Shown here in pieces: positions 9,105-14,067 of a stretch of 14,067 nt of DNA. A program made the position numbers and the translations under genes. Source of the stretch: BOG-908 sp964242595 (lineage in GTDB: Bacteria; Pseudomonadota; Alphaproteobacteria; Acetobacterales; Acetobacteraceae); assembly GCA_964242595.1 (NCBI GenBank), contig CAXTBC010000076.1, forward strand, positions 1 through 14,067, in the 5' to 3' direction. A model generated the notes under the pieces. It was not told where the DNA came from, ran no database searches, and saw nothing but the letters and a program-made list of their open reading frames with translations. Position 1 is the first letter of the stretch. Each line of letters starts with the position of its first letter.

Positions 9105-9182
9105 ATGCGCGGCGCTTTGCTCTGGTTCCTCGGCATCCCCATACCCGTCATCATCCTGCTGTACCTCTTTCACGTTATCTGA
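9105..9182 (+). CDS. 25-residue hydrophobic membrane microprotein
   Basis: The protein is only 25 residues: MRGALLWFLG followed by IPIPVIILLYLFHVI. Apart from R2, H23 and the two prolines it is entirely hydrophobic or small, so it should be one transmembrane helix with a short positively charged N-terminus (inside). A clear Shine-Dalgarno AAGGA (9093-9097) lies 7 bases before the ATG, which supports translation. It begins 80 bases after coq9, and a 10-bp hairpin (9193-9218) follows its stop, so it looks like a complete gene. I do not recognise a characterised family. Small hydrophobic proteins with G-I-P-x-P patterns occur near housekeeping genes in proteobacteria, and their roles are largely unknown. 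Confidence 0.7.
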   Translation: MRGALLWFLGIPIPVIILLYLFHVI

Positions 9183-9192
9183 TCGCCGCCTG

Positions 9193-9218
9193 GGCCAGTG
9201 GCACGCGCGCCACTGGCC
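9193..9218 (+). terminator. 10-bp hairpin after the microprotein gene
   Basis: GGCCAGTGGC (9193-9202) pairs perfectly with its complement at 9209-9218 around a 6-base loop. It lies 10 bases after the microprotein stop codon and about 50 bases before the next start. There is no U tract, as is common for GC-rich genomes, so it could be a weak terminator or an mRNA 3'-end stabiliser. Confidence 0.55.
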
Positions 9219-9269
9219 GCCGGAACCCGAATCGCGCTAGTCAGGCGACGCTGTCAGAAGGGCGCCGAC

Positions 9270-10247
9270 GTGACCTCTCCTCGTGTTCTCGGCTTGCGCG
9301 TTCTGGCCGCACTCGCCCTGCTGACCTTCCCCGGCCTGGCATCGGCCGCCGGTTTGGCCTTTGTCATCAACAGCAACGATGCCAGCCTCAGCCTGCTGAA
9401 CCTGGACACTCACCAGGAGATCCGCCGCATCCCCATGTTGCGCGAACCGCATCACATGGCGCTCACGCCCGATCACAAATCACTCGTGGTCGGCGACACC
9501 ACGGGCAACACGCTGTTCTTCCTGGACCCGCGCACCGGCGCCGTGCAGCGGCAGGCCACCATCAGCGACCCCTATCAGCTGCAGTACAGCCCGGACGGCC
9601 GCTATTTGACCATCGCCGGCCTGGCCCGTGCGCAGATCGACGTCTACGACGCCGCCACGCTGAAGCTGCTGCACCGCATTCCCGCCCGCAGCCTGCCCAG
9701 CCACATCAACTACGCGCCCGACAGCAGCGTGGTGTTCGTCAGCCTGCAGAGCACCGACCGGCTGATGGCCATCGAGACCGCGTCCGGACGCGTGCTGTGG
9801 AACACCAAGGTGGGCCACACGCCGGCCGGCGTGCTGTGGGACCGCGGGCGCCTGCTGGTGGGCATCATGGGCGAGGCGCATTTCGCCGTGGTGGACCCTG
9901 TGGACGGCCATGTGGAGCGGACCGTGCCCACCGGCCGCGGCGCCCACACCATGTTCCTGACCCACGACGGCAAGCTGATCTACGCCACCAACCGCGTGGA
10001 CGGCACTGTCACCGTGATCGACCCGGTGAGCCTGGCGGTGCTGCGCACTTTGCAGGTGCCGGGCGGCCCGGACGACATGGATTTTGCACCCGACGGCAAG
10101 ATCTGGGCGACCTTGCGGTTCGCGCAGTCGGTAGCGGTGTTCGACCCGGCCGACGGACGGATCGAGCGGATCACGGTGGGGCGTTCGCCGCATGGCATCT
10201 GGTTAAACACGCACGACGCTTTGCCGGAGAACGTCAGCGTTAGGTGA
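9270..10247 (+). CDS. Exported YVTN/cytochrome-D1-type beta-propeller protein
   Basis: Predicted periplasmic beta-propeller, 325 residues from GTG 9270. A signal peptide is visible at 1-26 (SPRVLGLRVLAALALLTFPGLASA, likely cleaved after ASA). Repeated blades follow with the pattern xxFVxNxxDxSLSLLNLDT, HHMALTPDHKSLVVGDTTGNTLFFLDPRTG, YQLQYSPDGRYLTIAG, LIYATNRVDGTVTVIDPVS and DDMDFAPDGKIWATLR. These are typical YVTN repeats, each ending in a T/S-G-x-V turn. No catalytic or haem-binding motif is visible, so a scaffold or ligand-binding role is likely but unknown. The frame is open from GTG 9198, but that start lies in the hairpin; GTG 9270 has AGAAGG (9256-9261) 8 bases before it and starts directly before the signal peptide. 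Repeat copy C follows the stop. Confidence 0.88.
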   Translation: MTSPRVLGLRVLAALALLTFPGLASAAGLAFVINSNDASLSLLNLDTHQEIRRIPMLREPHHMALTPDHKSLVVGDTTGNTLFFLDPRTGAVQRQATISDPYQLQYSPDGRYLTIAGLARAQIDVYDAATLKLLHRIPARSLPSHINYAPDSSVVFVSLQSTDRLMAIETASGRVLWNTKVGHTPAGVLWDRGRLLVGIMGEAHFAVVDPVDGHVERTVPTGRGAHTMFLTHDGKLIYATNRVDGTVTVIDPVSLAVLRTLQVPGGPDDMDFAPDGKIWATLRFAQSVAVFDPADGRIERITVGRSPHGIWLNTHDALPENVSVR

Positions 10248-10254
10248 AATAGGC

Positions 10255-10308
10255 AAGGCCTTCTTTTCTGAAGAAAAGAAGCAAAAGACTTTTGACTCCG
10301 CTGTCGCG
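10255..10308 (+). repeat. A/T-rich hairpin repeat, copy C, after the propeller gene
   Basis: Same 54-base element as copy A, in the forward direction, starting 7 bases after the TGA stop. The hairpin is CTTCTTTT/AAAAGAAG around a 6-base loop, followed by GCAAAAGACTTTTGACTCCG and CTGTCGCG. Together with copies A and B it shows a dispersed repeat family placed at gene 3' ends, with a probable terminator role. Confidence 0.85.
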
Positions 10309-10359
10309 TGCTGTGCCTGCCGGCGGCCGGCAAAGTCTTAGGGGCCTTGATTAGAGCTT

Positions 10360-10767
10360 GTGAGGCAAATTTTCTGGCATTCTTGCAAGTGGGCCGCGGC
10401 ACTGTTCGTCTTCGGCCTCGCGACGCCTCTTGTTCCTGAAATGCAAGCACGACAGGTCGGATGTGAGAGCCCGGCCCTCGAAGCCGCACAGGCGGTTTTG
10501 GAAAACGGCGGCAAGGACGTCCGCATCACCCTCAAGGGCGGCTCAAGCCGCGTCGTTCACGTCGATAACCCGCGCGACAATTTCCTGACGCCCGTGATTT
10601 CTGAAGACAGGCGAACCGTCGCGTTTAGCAAAGACGTCTACATGGACGCCAGCTACCAAATGCCTGCGTTCGTGTTTGCCTACCGCGTCGAAAAAAGCAT
10701 CGGGTTCGACGCGGCTGATGGAAAGCCCGGCGGCGAGTGCTTCAAAGGTGGAGTGGCGTTGGACTAG
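10360..10767 (+). CDS. Hypothetical exported protein, 135 residues
   Basis: I do not recognise this family. The frame opens right after a stop at 10348-10350; the first start is GTG 10360, with no good Shine-Dalgarno. The N-terminus MRQIFWHSCKWAAALFVFGLATP has charges followed by a hydrophobic run, which looks like a signal peptide or anchor. After it, C35 and C127 could form a disulfide in the periplasm. The middle (DVRITLKGGSSRVVHVDN, then NFLTPVISEDRRTVAFSKDVYM) alternates as beta strands and resembles one blade of a TolB-like propeller. ATG 10441 is an alternative start that would remove the signal. Base composition looks less GC-rich than the neighbours. It sits between repeat copy C and the ribosomal cluster. 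A remnant of a larger gene is possible. Confidence 0.5.
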   Translation: MRQIFWHSCKWAAALFVFGLATPLVPEMQARQVGCESPALEAAQAVLENGGKDVRITLKGGSSRVVHVDNPRDNFLTPVISEDRRTVAFSKDVYMDASYQMPAFVFAYRVEKSIGFDAADGKPGGECFKGGVALD

Positions 10768-11029
10768 GCGCTGATGGGCAACCTGTTGGACCTGACTACA
10801 GACAGGCTGATCGGTATGGTTCGGGTGGACGACGACACGGGCCAGCCGCCGCCGGGTGCCCCGGCCAGGCAAAGTCCAGTCCCAACCCTTGACAGCGCTG
10901 ACGGTTAACCGCTAGGCACCGCCCTCATTTGGAACGCGGGAGAGTCTTTGCGCCGACCGGCCCATGCCGTCGGCCGAGGCGTCGTTTGCACCGCGGTCCG
11001 GCCCTGACGCGAAGGAGCCTGGATAGGCT
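10768..11029 (+). other. Intergenic region and leader upstream of rplK
   Basis: The 262 bases hold a possible small frame (10774-10908, 44 codons from MGNLLDLTT), which has no ribosome-binding site and is probably not coding. The rplK promoter candidate lies at 10889-10917. A small leader hairpin pairs GCCGAC (10952-10957) with GTCGGC (10969-10974). Two purine-rich stretches precede the rplK start: GAAGGAG (11011-11017) and GGATAGG (11021-11027). The L1 binding site that regulates rplK-rplA translation in other bacteria would be expected in this leader but was not identified with confidence. Confidence 0.45.
10889..10917 (+). promoter_or_regulatory. Candidate promoter of the rplK-rplA-rplJ-rplL-rpoB cluster
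   Basis: A consensus -35 TTGACA (10889-10894) is followed after 17 bp by CTAGGC (10912-10917) as a GC-tolerant -10. Transcription would start near 10924, leaving a leader of about 105 bases. A perfect TTGACA is rare in such GC-rich DNA, and the location suits the strong promoter expected for a ribosomal protein operon. The -10 is weak by E. coli standards. Confidence 0.55.
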
Positions 11030-11464
11030 ATGGCAAAGAAGATCGTCGGCTTCATCAAGTTGCAGATACCGGCCGGCAAGGCCAACCCGTCGCCGCCTGT
11101 GGGCCCGGCTTTGGGCCAGCGCGGCCTGAACATCATGCAGTTCTGCAAGGAGTTCAACGCCCGCACCCAGGCCATGGAGCCCGGCATGCCGGTGCCGGTG
11201 GTGATCACCGCCTTTGGCGACCGCACGTTCAACTTCATCACCAAGACGCCGCCCAACACCTACTTCATCAAGAAGGCGGCCGGTGTTACCGCCGGCAGCA
11301 CCACGCCCGGCAAGGGCGCCAACGTGGGCCGGGTGACGATGACGCAGCTACGCGAGATCGCCGCCATCAAGATGGTGGACATGAACGCCGGCGACGTCGA
11401 GAAGGCGGTCAAGATGCTGGCAGGCTCGGCCCGCTCGATGGGCCTCTCGGTGGTGGAGGGCTGA
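11030..11464 (+). CDS. rplK: 50S ribosomal protein L11 (uL11)
   Basis: Binds the GTPase-associated region of 23S rRNA and forms the stalk base with L10 and L12. It is full length at 144 residues. The N-terminal domain begins AKKIVGFIKLQIPAGKANPSPP and has the proline-rich switch PSPPVGPALGQRGLNIMQFCKEFN, where thiostrepton-type antibiotics act. The C-terminal rRNA-binding domain has GAGV-like TPGKGANVGRVTM and ends KMLAGSARSMGLSVVEG. The ATG is preceded by purine-rich GAAGGAG and GGATAGG. It is first gene of the cluster, 4 bases before rplA. nusG and secE, which precede rplK in many bacteria, are not within the visible upstream 700 bases. Confidence 0.98.
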   Translation: MAKKIVGFIKLQIPAGKANPSPPVGPALGQRGLNIMQFCKEFNARTQAMEPGMPVPVVITAFGDRTFNFITKTPPNTYFIKKAAGVTAGSTTPGKGANVGRVTMTQLREIAAIKMVDMNAGDVEKAVKMLAGSARSMGLSVVEG

Positions 11465-11468
11465 TCCG

Positions 11469-12161
11469 ATGGCACACAACAAGCGCCTGACCGCGGCCGC
11501 CGCCACGATCGACCGCAGCAAGAGTTACGGGCTCGACGAGGCGCTCGGCATGGTCAAGACCAACGCCAAGGCCAAGTTCGACGAGACGGTGGAGATCTCC
11601 ATGCGCCTCGGCATCGACCCGCGCCACGCGGACCAGATGGTGCGCGGCCTGATCAGCCTGCCCAACGGCACCGGCAAGACGGTGCGCATCGGTGTGTTCG
11701 CCCGCGGTGCGAAGGCCGAGGAGGCGCTGGCCGCCGGCGCCGACGTGGTGGGCGCCGACGACCTGGCCGAGAAGGTGCAGGCCGGCGAGATCGCCTTCGA
11801 CCGCTGCATCGCGACGCCGGACATGATGGGCCTGGTCGGCCGGCTCGGTAAGATCCTGGGCCCGCGCGGCCTGATGCCGAACCCGAAGCTCGGCACCGTC
11901 ACGATGGACGTGAAGGGTGCCGTCAGCGCCGCCCGCGCCGGGCAGGTGGAGTTCCGCGCCGAGAAGGCCGGTATCATTCACGCCGGCATCGGCAAGGCGA
12001 GCTTCGAGGCCGACAAGCTGGCGCAGAACATCCGCGCCTTCGTGGACGCCATCCAGAAGGCCAAGCCGACAGGCGCCAAGGGCACCTACTTGCAGAAGGT
12101 GTCGCTCAGCTCGTCGATGGGCCCCGGCATACGCGTGGACGTGTCCAGCCTGGCCGGCTGA
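11469..12161 (+). CDS. rplA: 50S ribosomal protein L1 (uL1)
   Basis: Forms the mobile L1 stalk of the 50S subunit near the E site and, in other bacteria, represses translation of the rplK-rplA mRNA. It is full length at 230 residues. Characteristic segments are RLGIDPRHADQMVRGLISLP, TGKTVRIGVFARG, ATPDMMGLVGRLGKILGPRG followed by LMPNPKLGTVTMDV, and AGIIHAGIGKASFEADKLAQ. GGAGGG at 11456-11461, inside the end of rplK, is the ribosome-binding site, so translation is probably coupled to rplK. A GCAA-loop hairpin starts 12 bases after the stop. Confidence 0.98.
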   Translation: MAHNKRLTAAAATIDRSKSYGLDEALGMVKTNAKAKFDETVEISMRLGIDPRHADQMVRGLISLPNGTGKTVRIGVFARGAKAEEALAAGADVVGADDLAEKVQAGEIAFDRCIATPDMMGLVGRLGKILGPRGLMPNPKLGTVTMDVKGAVSAARAGQVEFRAEKAGIIHAGIGKASFEADKLAQNIRAFVDAIQKAKPTGAKGTYLQKVSLSSSMGPGIRVDVSSLAG

Positions 12162-12444
12162 GGCCTGAGAATACACCGGCGCCGCAAGGCGCCCGGTGGG
12201 CAGGGGTGGCGGCAACACTACCCCGAACCTGTCCAAGACCACACGCCGCCCCGAGAAGCGACTCGGGCGATAATGAACCGGCAAGGTTCGCGCGTGGAAG
12301 ACGGGAGTTGCCCGACGCCGCAAGGCGTCTGGTGGTTCCGGCTTGCTTTACGGACAGGCGAACCGGGCCTGGTGGCAACACCTGGCCCCGAGGGAAACCC
12401 GGCCGGGGGCGGTTCGCCGCCTCGGGCTAGAAAGGAGACTGAGT
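12162..12444 (+). ncRNA. Probable L10-leader regulatory region (cis-acting RNA)
   Basis: The 283 bases between rplA and rplJ hold no convincing gene but many stems. In other bacteria this position carries the L10 leader, which L10-(L12)4 binds to repress rplJL translation. Visible helices: 12174-12198 (10 bp, GCAA loop); 12250-12255 with 12262-12267 (CCCGAG/CTCGGG); 12314-12319 with 12324-12329 (GACGCC/GGCGTC, GCAA loop); 12334-12338 with 12360-12364 (GGTTC/GAACC); and 12387-12393 with 12420-12426 (CCCGAGG/CCTCGGG), which ends 4 bases before AAAGGAG of rplJ. I assign the role from position and structure; I did not confirm the kink-turn or the L10 binding consensus. Confidence 0.6.
12174..12198 (+). 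terminator. GCAA-loop hairpin after rplA
   Basis: CACCGGCGCC (12174-12183) pairs with 12188-12198 around a GCAA tetraloop, with C12194 bulged, 10 base pairs in all. It may act as a partial terminator, a processing site or the first stem of the L10 leader. There is no U tract. Confidence 0.5.
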
Positions 12445-12969
12445 TTGGACCGTACGGAGAAGCGGGAGTTCGTATCCTCGCTCGCGGCCGTGTTCGCAGA
12501 GACGTCGATGGTCGTGGTCACCCAGAACCAGGGTATGACCGTGGCCGAGGTGACCGATCTGCGTCAACGGATGCGGGCCGCGGGTGCGCATTTCAAGGTC
12601 GCGAAGAACCGGCTGGCCATCCTCGCCCTGGATGGGACCCGATTCGGCGGCATTGCGCCGATGCTCAAGGGACCGACCGCGCTGGCTTGGGCGCGCGATC
12701 CCGTGGCCGTCAGCAAGGTGTGCGTCGAGTTCGCCAAGACGAACGAGAAACTGGTGCTGATCGGTGGTGCCCTGGGCGCCCAGATGCTCGATGCGTCTGG
12801 CGTGAAGGCGCTGTCCGAACTGCCGTCGCTCGATGCGCTGCGTGCCGGATTGCTGGGGATGATTCAAACCCCTGCCACCCGCATCGCCGGCGTGGTCGCA
12901 GCCCCGGCCGCCCAGCTCGCGCGCGTTTTGGCGGCCTACGCCAAGAAGGACGAGGCTGAAGCAGCCTGA
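12445..12969 (+). CDS. rplJ: 50S ribosomal protein L10 (uL10)
   Basis: Stalk protein that anchors L7/L12 dimers to the L11/23S region of the 50S subunit. From TTG 12445 it has 174 residues, which fits the family. The start DRTEKREFVSSLAAVFAETS is the standard alphaproteobacterial L10 N-terminus, and AAAGGAG (12431-12437) sits 7 bases before the TTG. Starting at the in-frame ATG 12343 would add 34 unlike residues that run through the leader stems, so it is rejected. Conserved segments are VVVTQNQGMTVAEVTDLRQRM, FKVAKNRLAILAL and LKGPTALAW. The C-terminal helix (LARVLAAYAKKDEAEAA) binds L12 dimers. It is likely autoregulated through the upstream leader. Confidence 0.97.
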   Translation: MDRTEKREFVSSLAAVFAETSMVVVTQNQGMTVAEVTDLRQRMRAAGAHFKVAKNRLAILALDGTRFGGIAPMLKGPTALAWARDPVAVSKVCVEFAKTNEKLVLIGGALGAQMLDASGVKALSELPSLDALRAGLLGMIQTPATRIAGVVAAPAAQLARVLAAYAKKDEAEAA

Positions 12970-12976
12970 CGACGAG

Positions 12977-12999
12977 GCAAGGCCGGGCACCGGTCTTGC
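12977..12999 (+). promoter_or_regulatory. Hairpin in the rplJ-rplL gap
   Basis: GCAAGGCCGG (12977-12986) pairs with CCGGTCTTGC (12990-12999), ten pairs including one G-U, around a 3-base loop. It ends 23 bases before the rplL ribosome-binding site. It may affect rplJ mRNA stability or the extra translation that L12 needs (several copies per ribosome). Confidence 0.5.
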
Positions 13000-13034
13000 A
13001 TGGAACCACCCAGACGCTACTTAAGGAACATATA

Positions 13035-13415
13035 ATGGCTGACCTGACCAAGCTGGTGGACGACCTGTCCGCCCTGACCGTGCTCGAAGCCGCCGAGCTC
13101 TCCAAGATGCTCGAGGAGAAGTGGGGCGTATCGGCCGCCGCACCTGCAGCCGTCGCTGCCGCCCCGGCCGGGGGTGGCGCTGCCGCAGCTCCCGTCGAGG
13201 AGCAGACCGAGTTCACCGTGATCCTCGCCAAGGCCGGCGACAAGAAGATCAACGTGATCAAGGAAATCCGGACGATTACAGGCCTCGGGCTGAAGGAAGC
13301 CAAGGACCTGGTCGAAGGCGCGCCCAAGACGGTGAAGGAAGCCGTCAACAAGGATGAGGCGGAGAAGATCAAGAAGATGCTGGAAGAGCAGGGCGCTGCT
13401 GTCGAGATCAAGTAG
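13035..13415 (+). CDS. rplL: 50S ribosomal protein L7/L12 (bL12)
   Basis: Multi-copy stalk protein that recruits translation GTPases. It is 126 residues from ATG 13035. The N-terminal dimerisation and L10-binding helices (ADLTKLVDDLSALTVLEAAE) are followed by the Ala/Pro/Gly hinge (about 36-56, AAAPAAVAAAPAGGGAAAAP). The globular C-terminal domain has TEFTVILAKAGDKKINVIKE and GLGLKEAKDLVEGAPKTVKE. An in-frame ATG at 12996 would add 13 residues unlike the family; AAGGA at 13024-13028 sits properly before 13035. It is followed by two hairpins in the gap before rpoB. Confidence 0.98.
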   Translation: MADLTKLVDDLSALTVLEAAELSKMLEEKWGVSAAAPAAVAAAPAGGGAAAAPVEEQTEFTVILAKAGDKKINVIKEIRTITGLGLKEAKDLVEGAPKTVKEAVNKDEAEKIKKMLEEQGAAVEIK

Positions 13416-13431
13416 TGCAGAACGCCGGCAC

Positions 13432-13449
13432 GCTGTCCTCCGGGACAGC
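13432..13449 (+). terminator. UCCG-loop hairpin after rplL
   Basis: GCTGTCC (13432-13438) pairs perfectly with GGACAGC (13443-13449) around TCCG. The closing C-G pair and UCCG loop fit the very stable cUNCGg tetraloop class. It lies 16 bases after the rplL stop. In E. coli the rplL-rpoB gap holds a partial attenuator and an RNase III site, so an equivalent role is likely. Confidence 0.6.
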
Positions 13450-13469
13450 TTGCGGGCATTGAGCTGAAG

Positions 13470-13501
13470 CGGGGGTGGGGGCCGGTATGGTCCCCGCCCC
13501 G
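13470..13501 (+). terminator. Strong G/C hairpin (attenuator-like) in the rplL-rpoB gap
   Basis: 13470-13483 pairs with 13489-13501: C70-G501, GGGG with CCCC, a bulged G75, U76-G96, GGGG with CCCC, G81-U91, then CC with GG around a 5-base GGTAT loop. It has no U tract behind it. Position between rplL and rpoB suits a transcription attenuator or processing stem that lowers rpoB expression relative to the ribosomal genes. Confidence 0.55.
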
Positions 13502-13602
13502 TTACGCGTTGCTGAGACCGGACGGCCCGGGCGTGTCGGCCGAAAATGTATTGGGAAGCGGCTGTCAAAAGCCAAATCCCCTTCGATAGGGCAGAAGATC
13601 TG

Positions 13603-14067
13603 ATGAACGCGATCACTCAGACATTCACACCGCGCAAGCGGATCCGCAAGAGCTTCGGCCGTATCCCCGAAGTCGCACCCATGCCCAACCTGATCGACGT
13701 GCAGCGCGCCAGCTACGAAGGCTTCCTGCAGATGCACATCGCGCCTGACAGCCGGACCAACACCGGCTTGCAGGAAGTGTTCCGAAGCGTGTTCCCGATC
13801 GACGATTTCGCCGGCCGCGGCCGGCTGGAGTTCGTCTACTACGAGCTGGAAGAGCCGAAATATGACGTCGAGGAGTGCATCCAGCGCGGCATGAACTACG
13901 CCGCCCCGCTGAAGGTGATCCTGCGCCTGATCGTGTGGGACCTCGACGAGGACACCGGCGCACGCTCCATCCGCGACATCAAGGAGCAGCCCGTGTACAT
14001 GGGCGACATGCCACTGATGACGGACAACGGCACCTTCATCATCAACGGCACCGAGCGCGTCATCGTC
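13603..14067 (+). CDS. rpoB: DNA-directed RNA polymerase subunit beta, 3'-truncated by the window edge
   Basis: First 155 codons of the beta subunit of RNA polymerase (full length usually about 1,380 residues in alphaproteobacteria). The start NAITQTFTPRKRIRKSFGRI, followed by VAPMPNLIDVQRASYEGFLQ, VFRSVFPIDDFAGRGRLEFVYYELEEP, then EQPVYMGDMPLMTDNGTFIINGTERVIV, is the standard beta N-terminus with its protrusion region. The frame is open to the window end. The ATG at 13603 has only a weak purine run before it (AGGGCAGAAG). It is transcribed with rplKAJL, probably through the hairpins in the 187-base gap, and rpoC is expected downstream. Confidence 0.97.
   Translation, partial: MNAITQTFTPRKRIRKSFGRIPEVAPMPNLIDVQRASYEGFLQMHIAPDSRTNTGLQEVFRSVFPIDDFAGRGRLEFVYYELEEPKYDVEECIQRGMNYAAPLKVILRLIVWDLDEDTGARSIRDIKEQPVYMGDMPLMTDNGTFIINGTERVIV

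Noticed and set aside
9198..9269. Upstream GTG start for the beta-propeller gene
   Set aside because: It lies inside the 9193-9218 hairpin, lacks a ribosome-binding site and puts 24 residues before a clean signal peptide. GTG 9270 is better.
12269..12274. GATAAT as a -10 for an internal rplJ promoter
   Set aside because: No -35-like hexamer lies 16-18 bp upstream; the AT run is next to a leader stem and is probably chance.
12343..12444. ATG start of rplJ within the leader
   Set aside because: It adds 34 non-homologous residues across leader stems; TTG 12445 has the AAAGGAG site and the standard L10 N-terminus.

Overview
This is a GC-rich (clearly well above 60%) bacterial chromosomal window. 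Everything recognisable is alphaproteobacterial: an AcnA-type aconitase, COQ9, a peptide deformylase ending EGCLS/QHEYDH, the rplK-rplA-rplJ-rplL-rpoB cluster with a TTG-started rplJ, and VapBC of the Rv0623/PSK type. The flavour of the proteins and of the two intergenic repeat types suggests Rhodospirillales, probably Acetobacteraceae. That placement is an inference from memory and was not tested.

Layout. (1) 2-2119: the 3' three quarters of acnA (+). (2) 2117-2247: a 59-bp near-perfect inverted repeat between the convergent ends of acnA and an inositol-monophosphatase-family gene. (3) 2204-4957: a compact minus-strand operon, rsmB-like methyltransferase, then a GNAT acetyltransferase, then the IMPase-family gene. 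(4) 5064-5716: a plus-strand vapBC toxin-antitoxin pair, with a 12-bp palindrome and an AT-rich promoter region in front. (5) 5804-7294: guaB (-), and 7502-7705: rpsU (-), each followed directly by a copy of a second, A/T-rich hairpin repeat. (6) 7904-9182: def and coq9 (+), coupled by an ATGA overlap, then a 25-residue hydrophobic microprotein. (7) 9270-10247: an exported YVTN-type beta-propeller protein, followed by a third repeat copy. (8) 10360-10767: an unrecognised exported small protein. (9) 11030 to the window end: rplK, rplA, L10-leader-like region, rplJ, rplL and the first 155 codons of rpoB, with a plausible TTGACA promoter in front of rplK.

How the genes work together. Most are housekeeping: the TCA cycle (acnA), GMP synthesis (guaB), rRNA modification (rsmB), N-terminal protein maturation (def), ubiquinone synthesis (coq9), ribosomal proteins (rpsU, rplKAJL) and RNA polymerase (rpoB). 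The accessory parts are vapBC, the 135-residue hypothetical gene and the repeats. The non-coding part is the most interesting. Two families of hairpin repeats sit within a few bases of stop codons at several gene ends. One has been read into a coding sequence, where its single arm mismatch supplies the stop codon. Another shows compensatory G/C changes that keep its stem. The ribosomal cluster carries several strong hairpins (after rplA, in the L10 leader, in the rplJ-rplL gap and twice in the rplL-rpoB gap) that fit a regulatory or processing role. I see no tRNA, rRNA, CRISPR, IS transposase, phage or defence system other than vapBC, and no convincing wholly new system.
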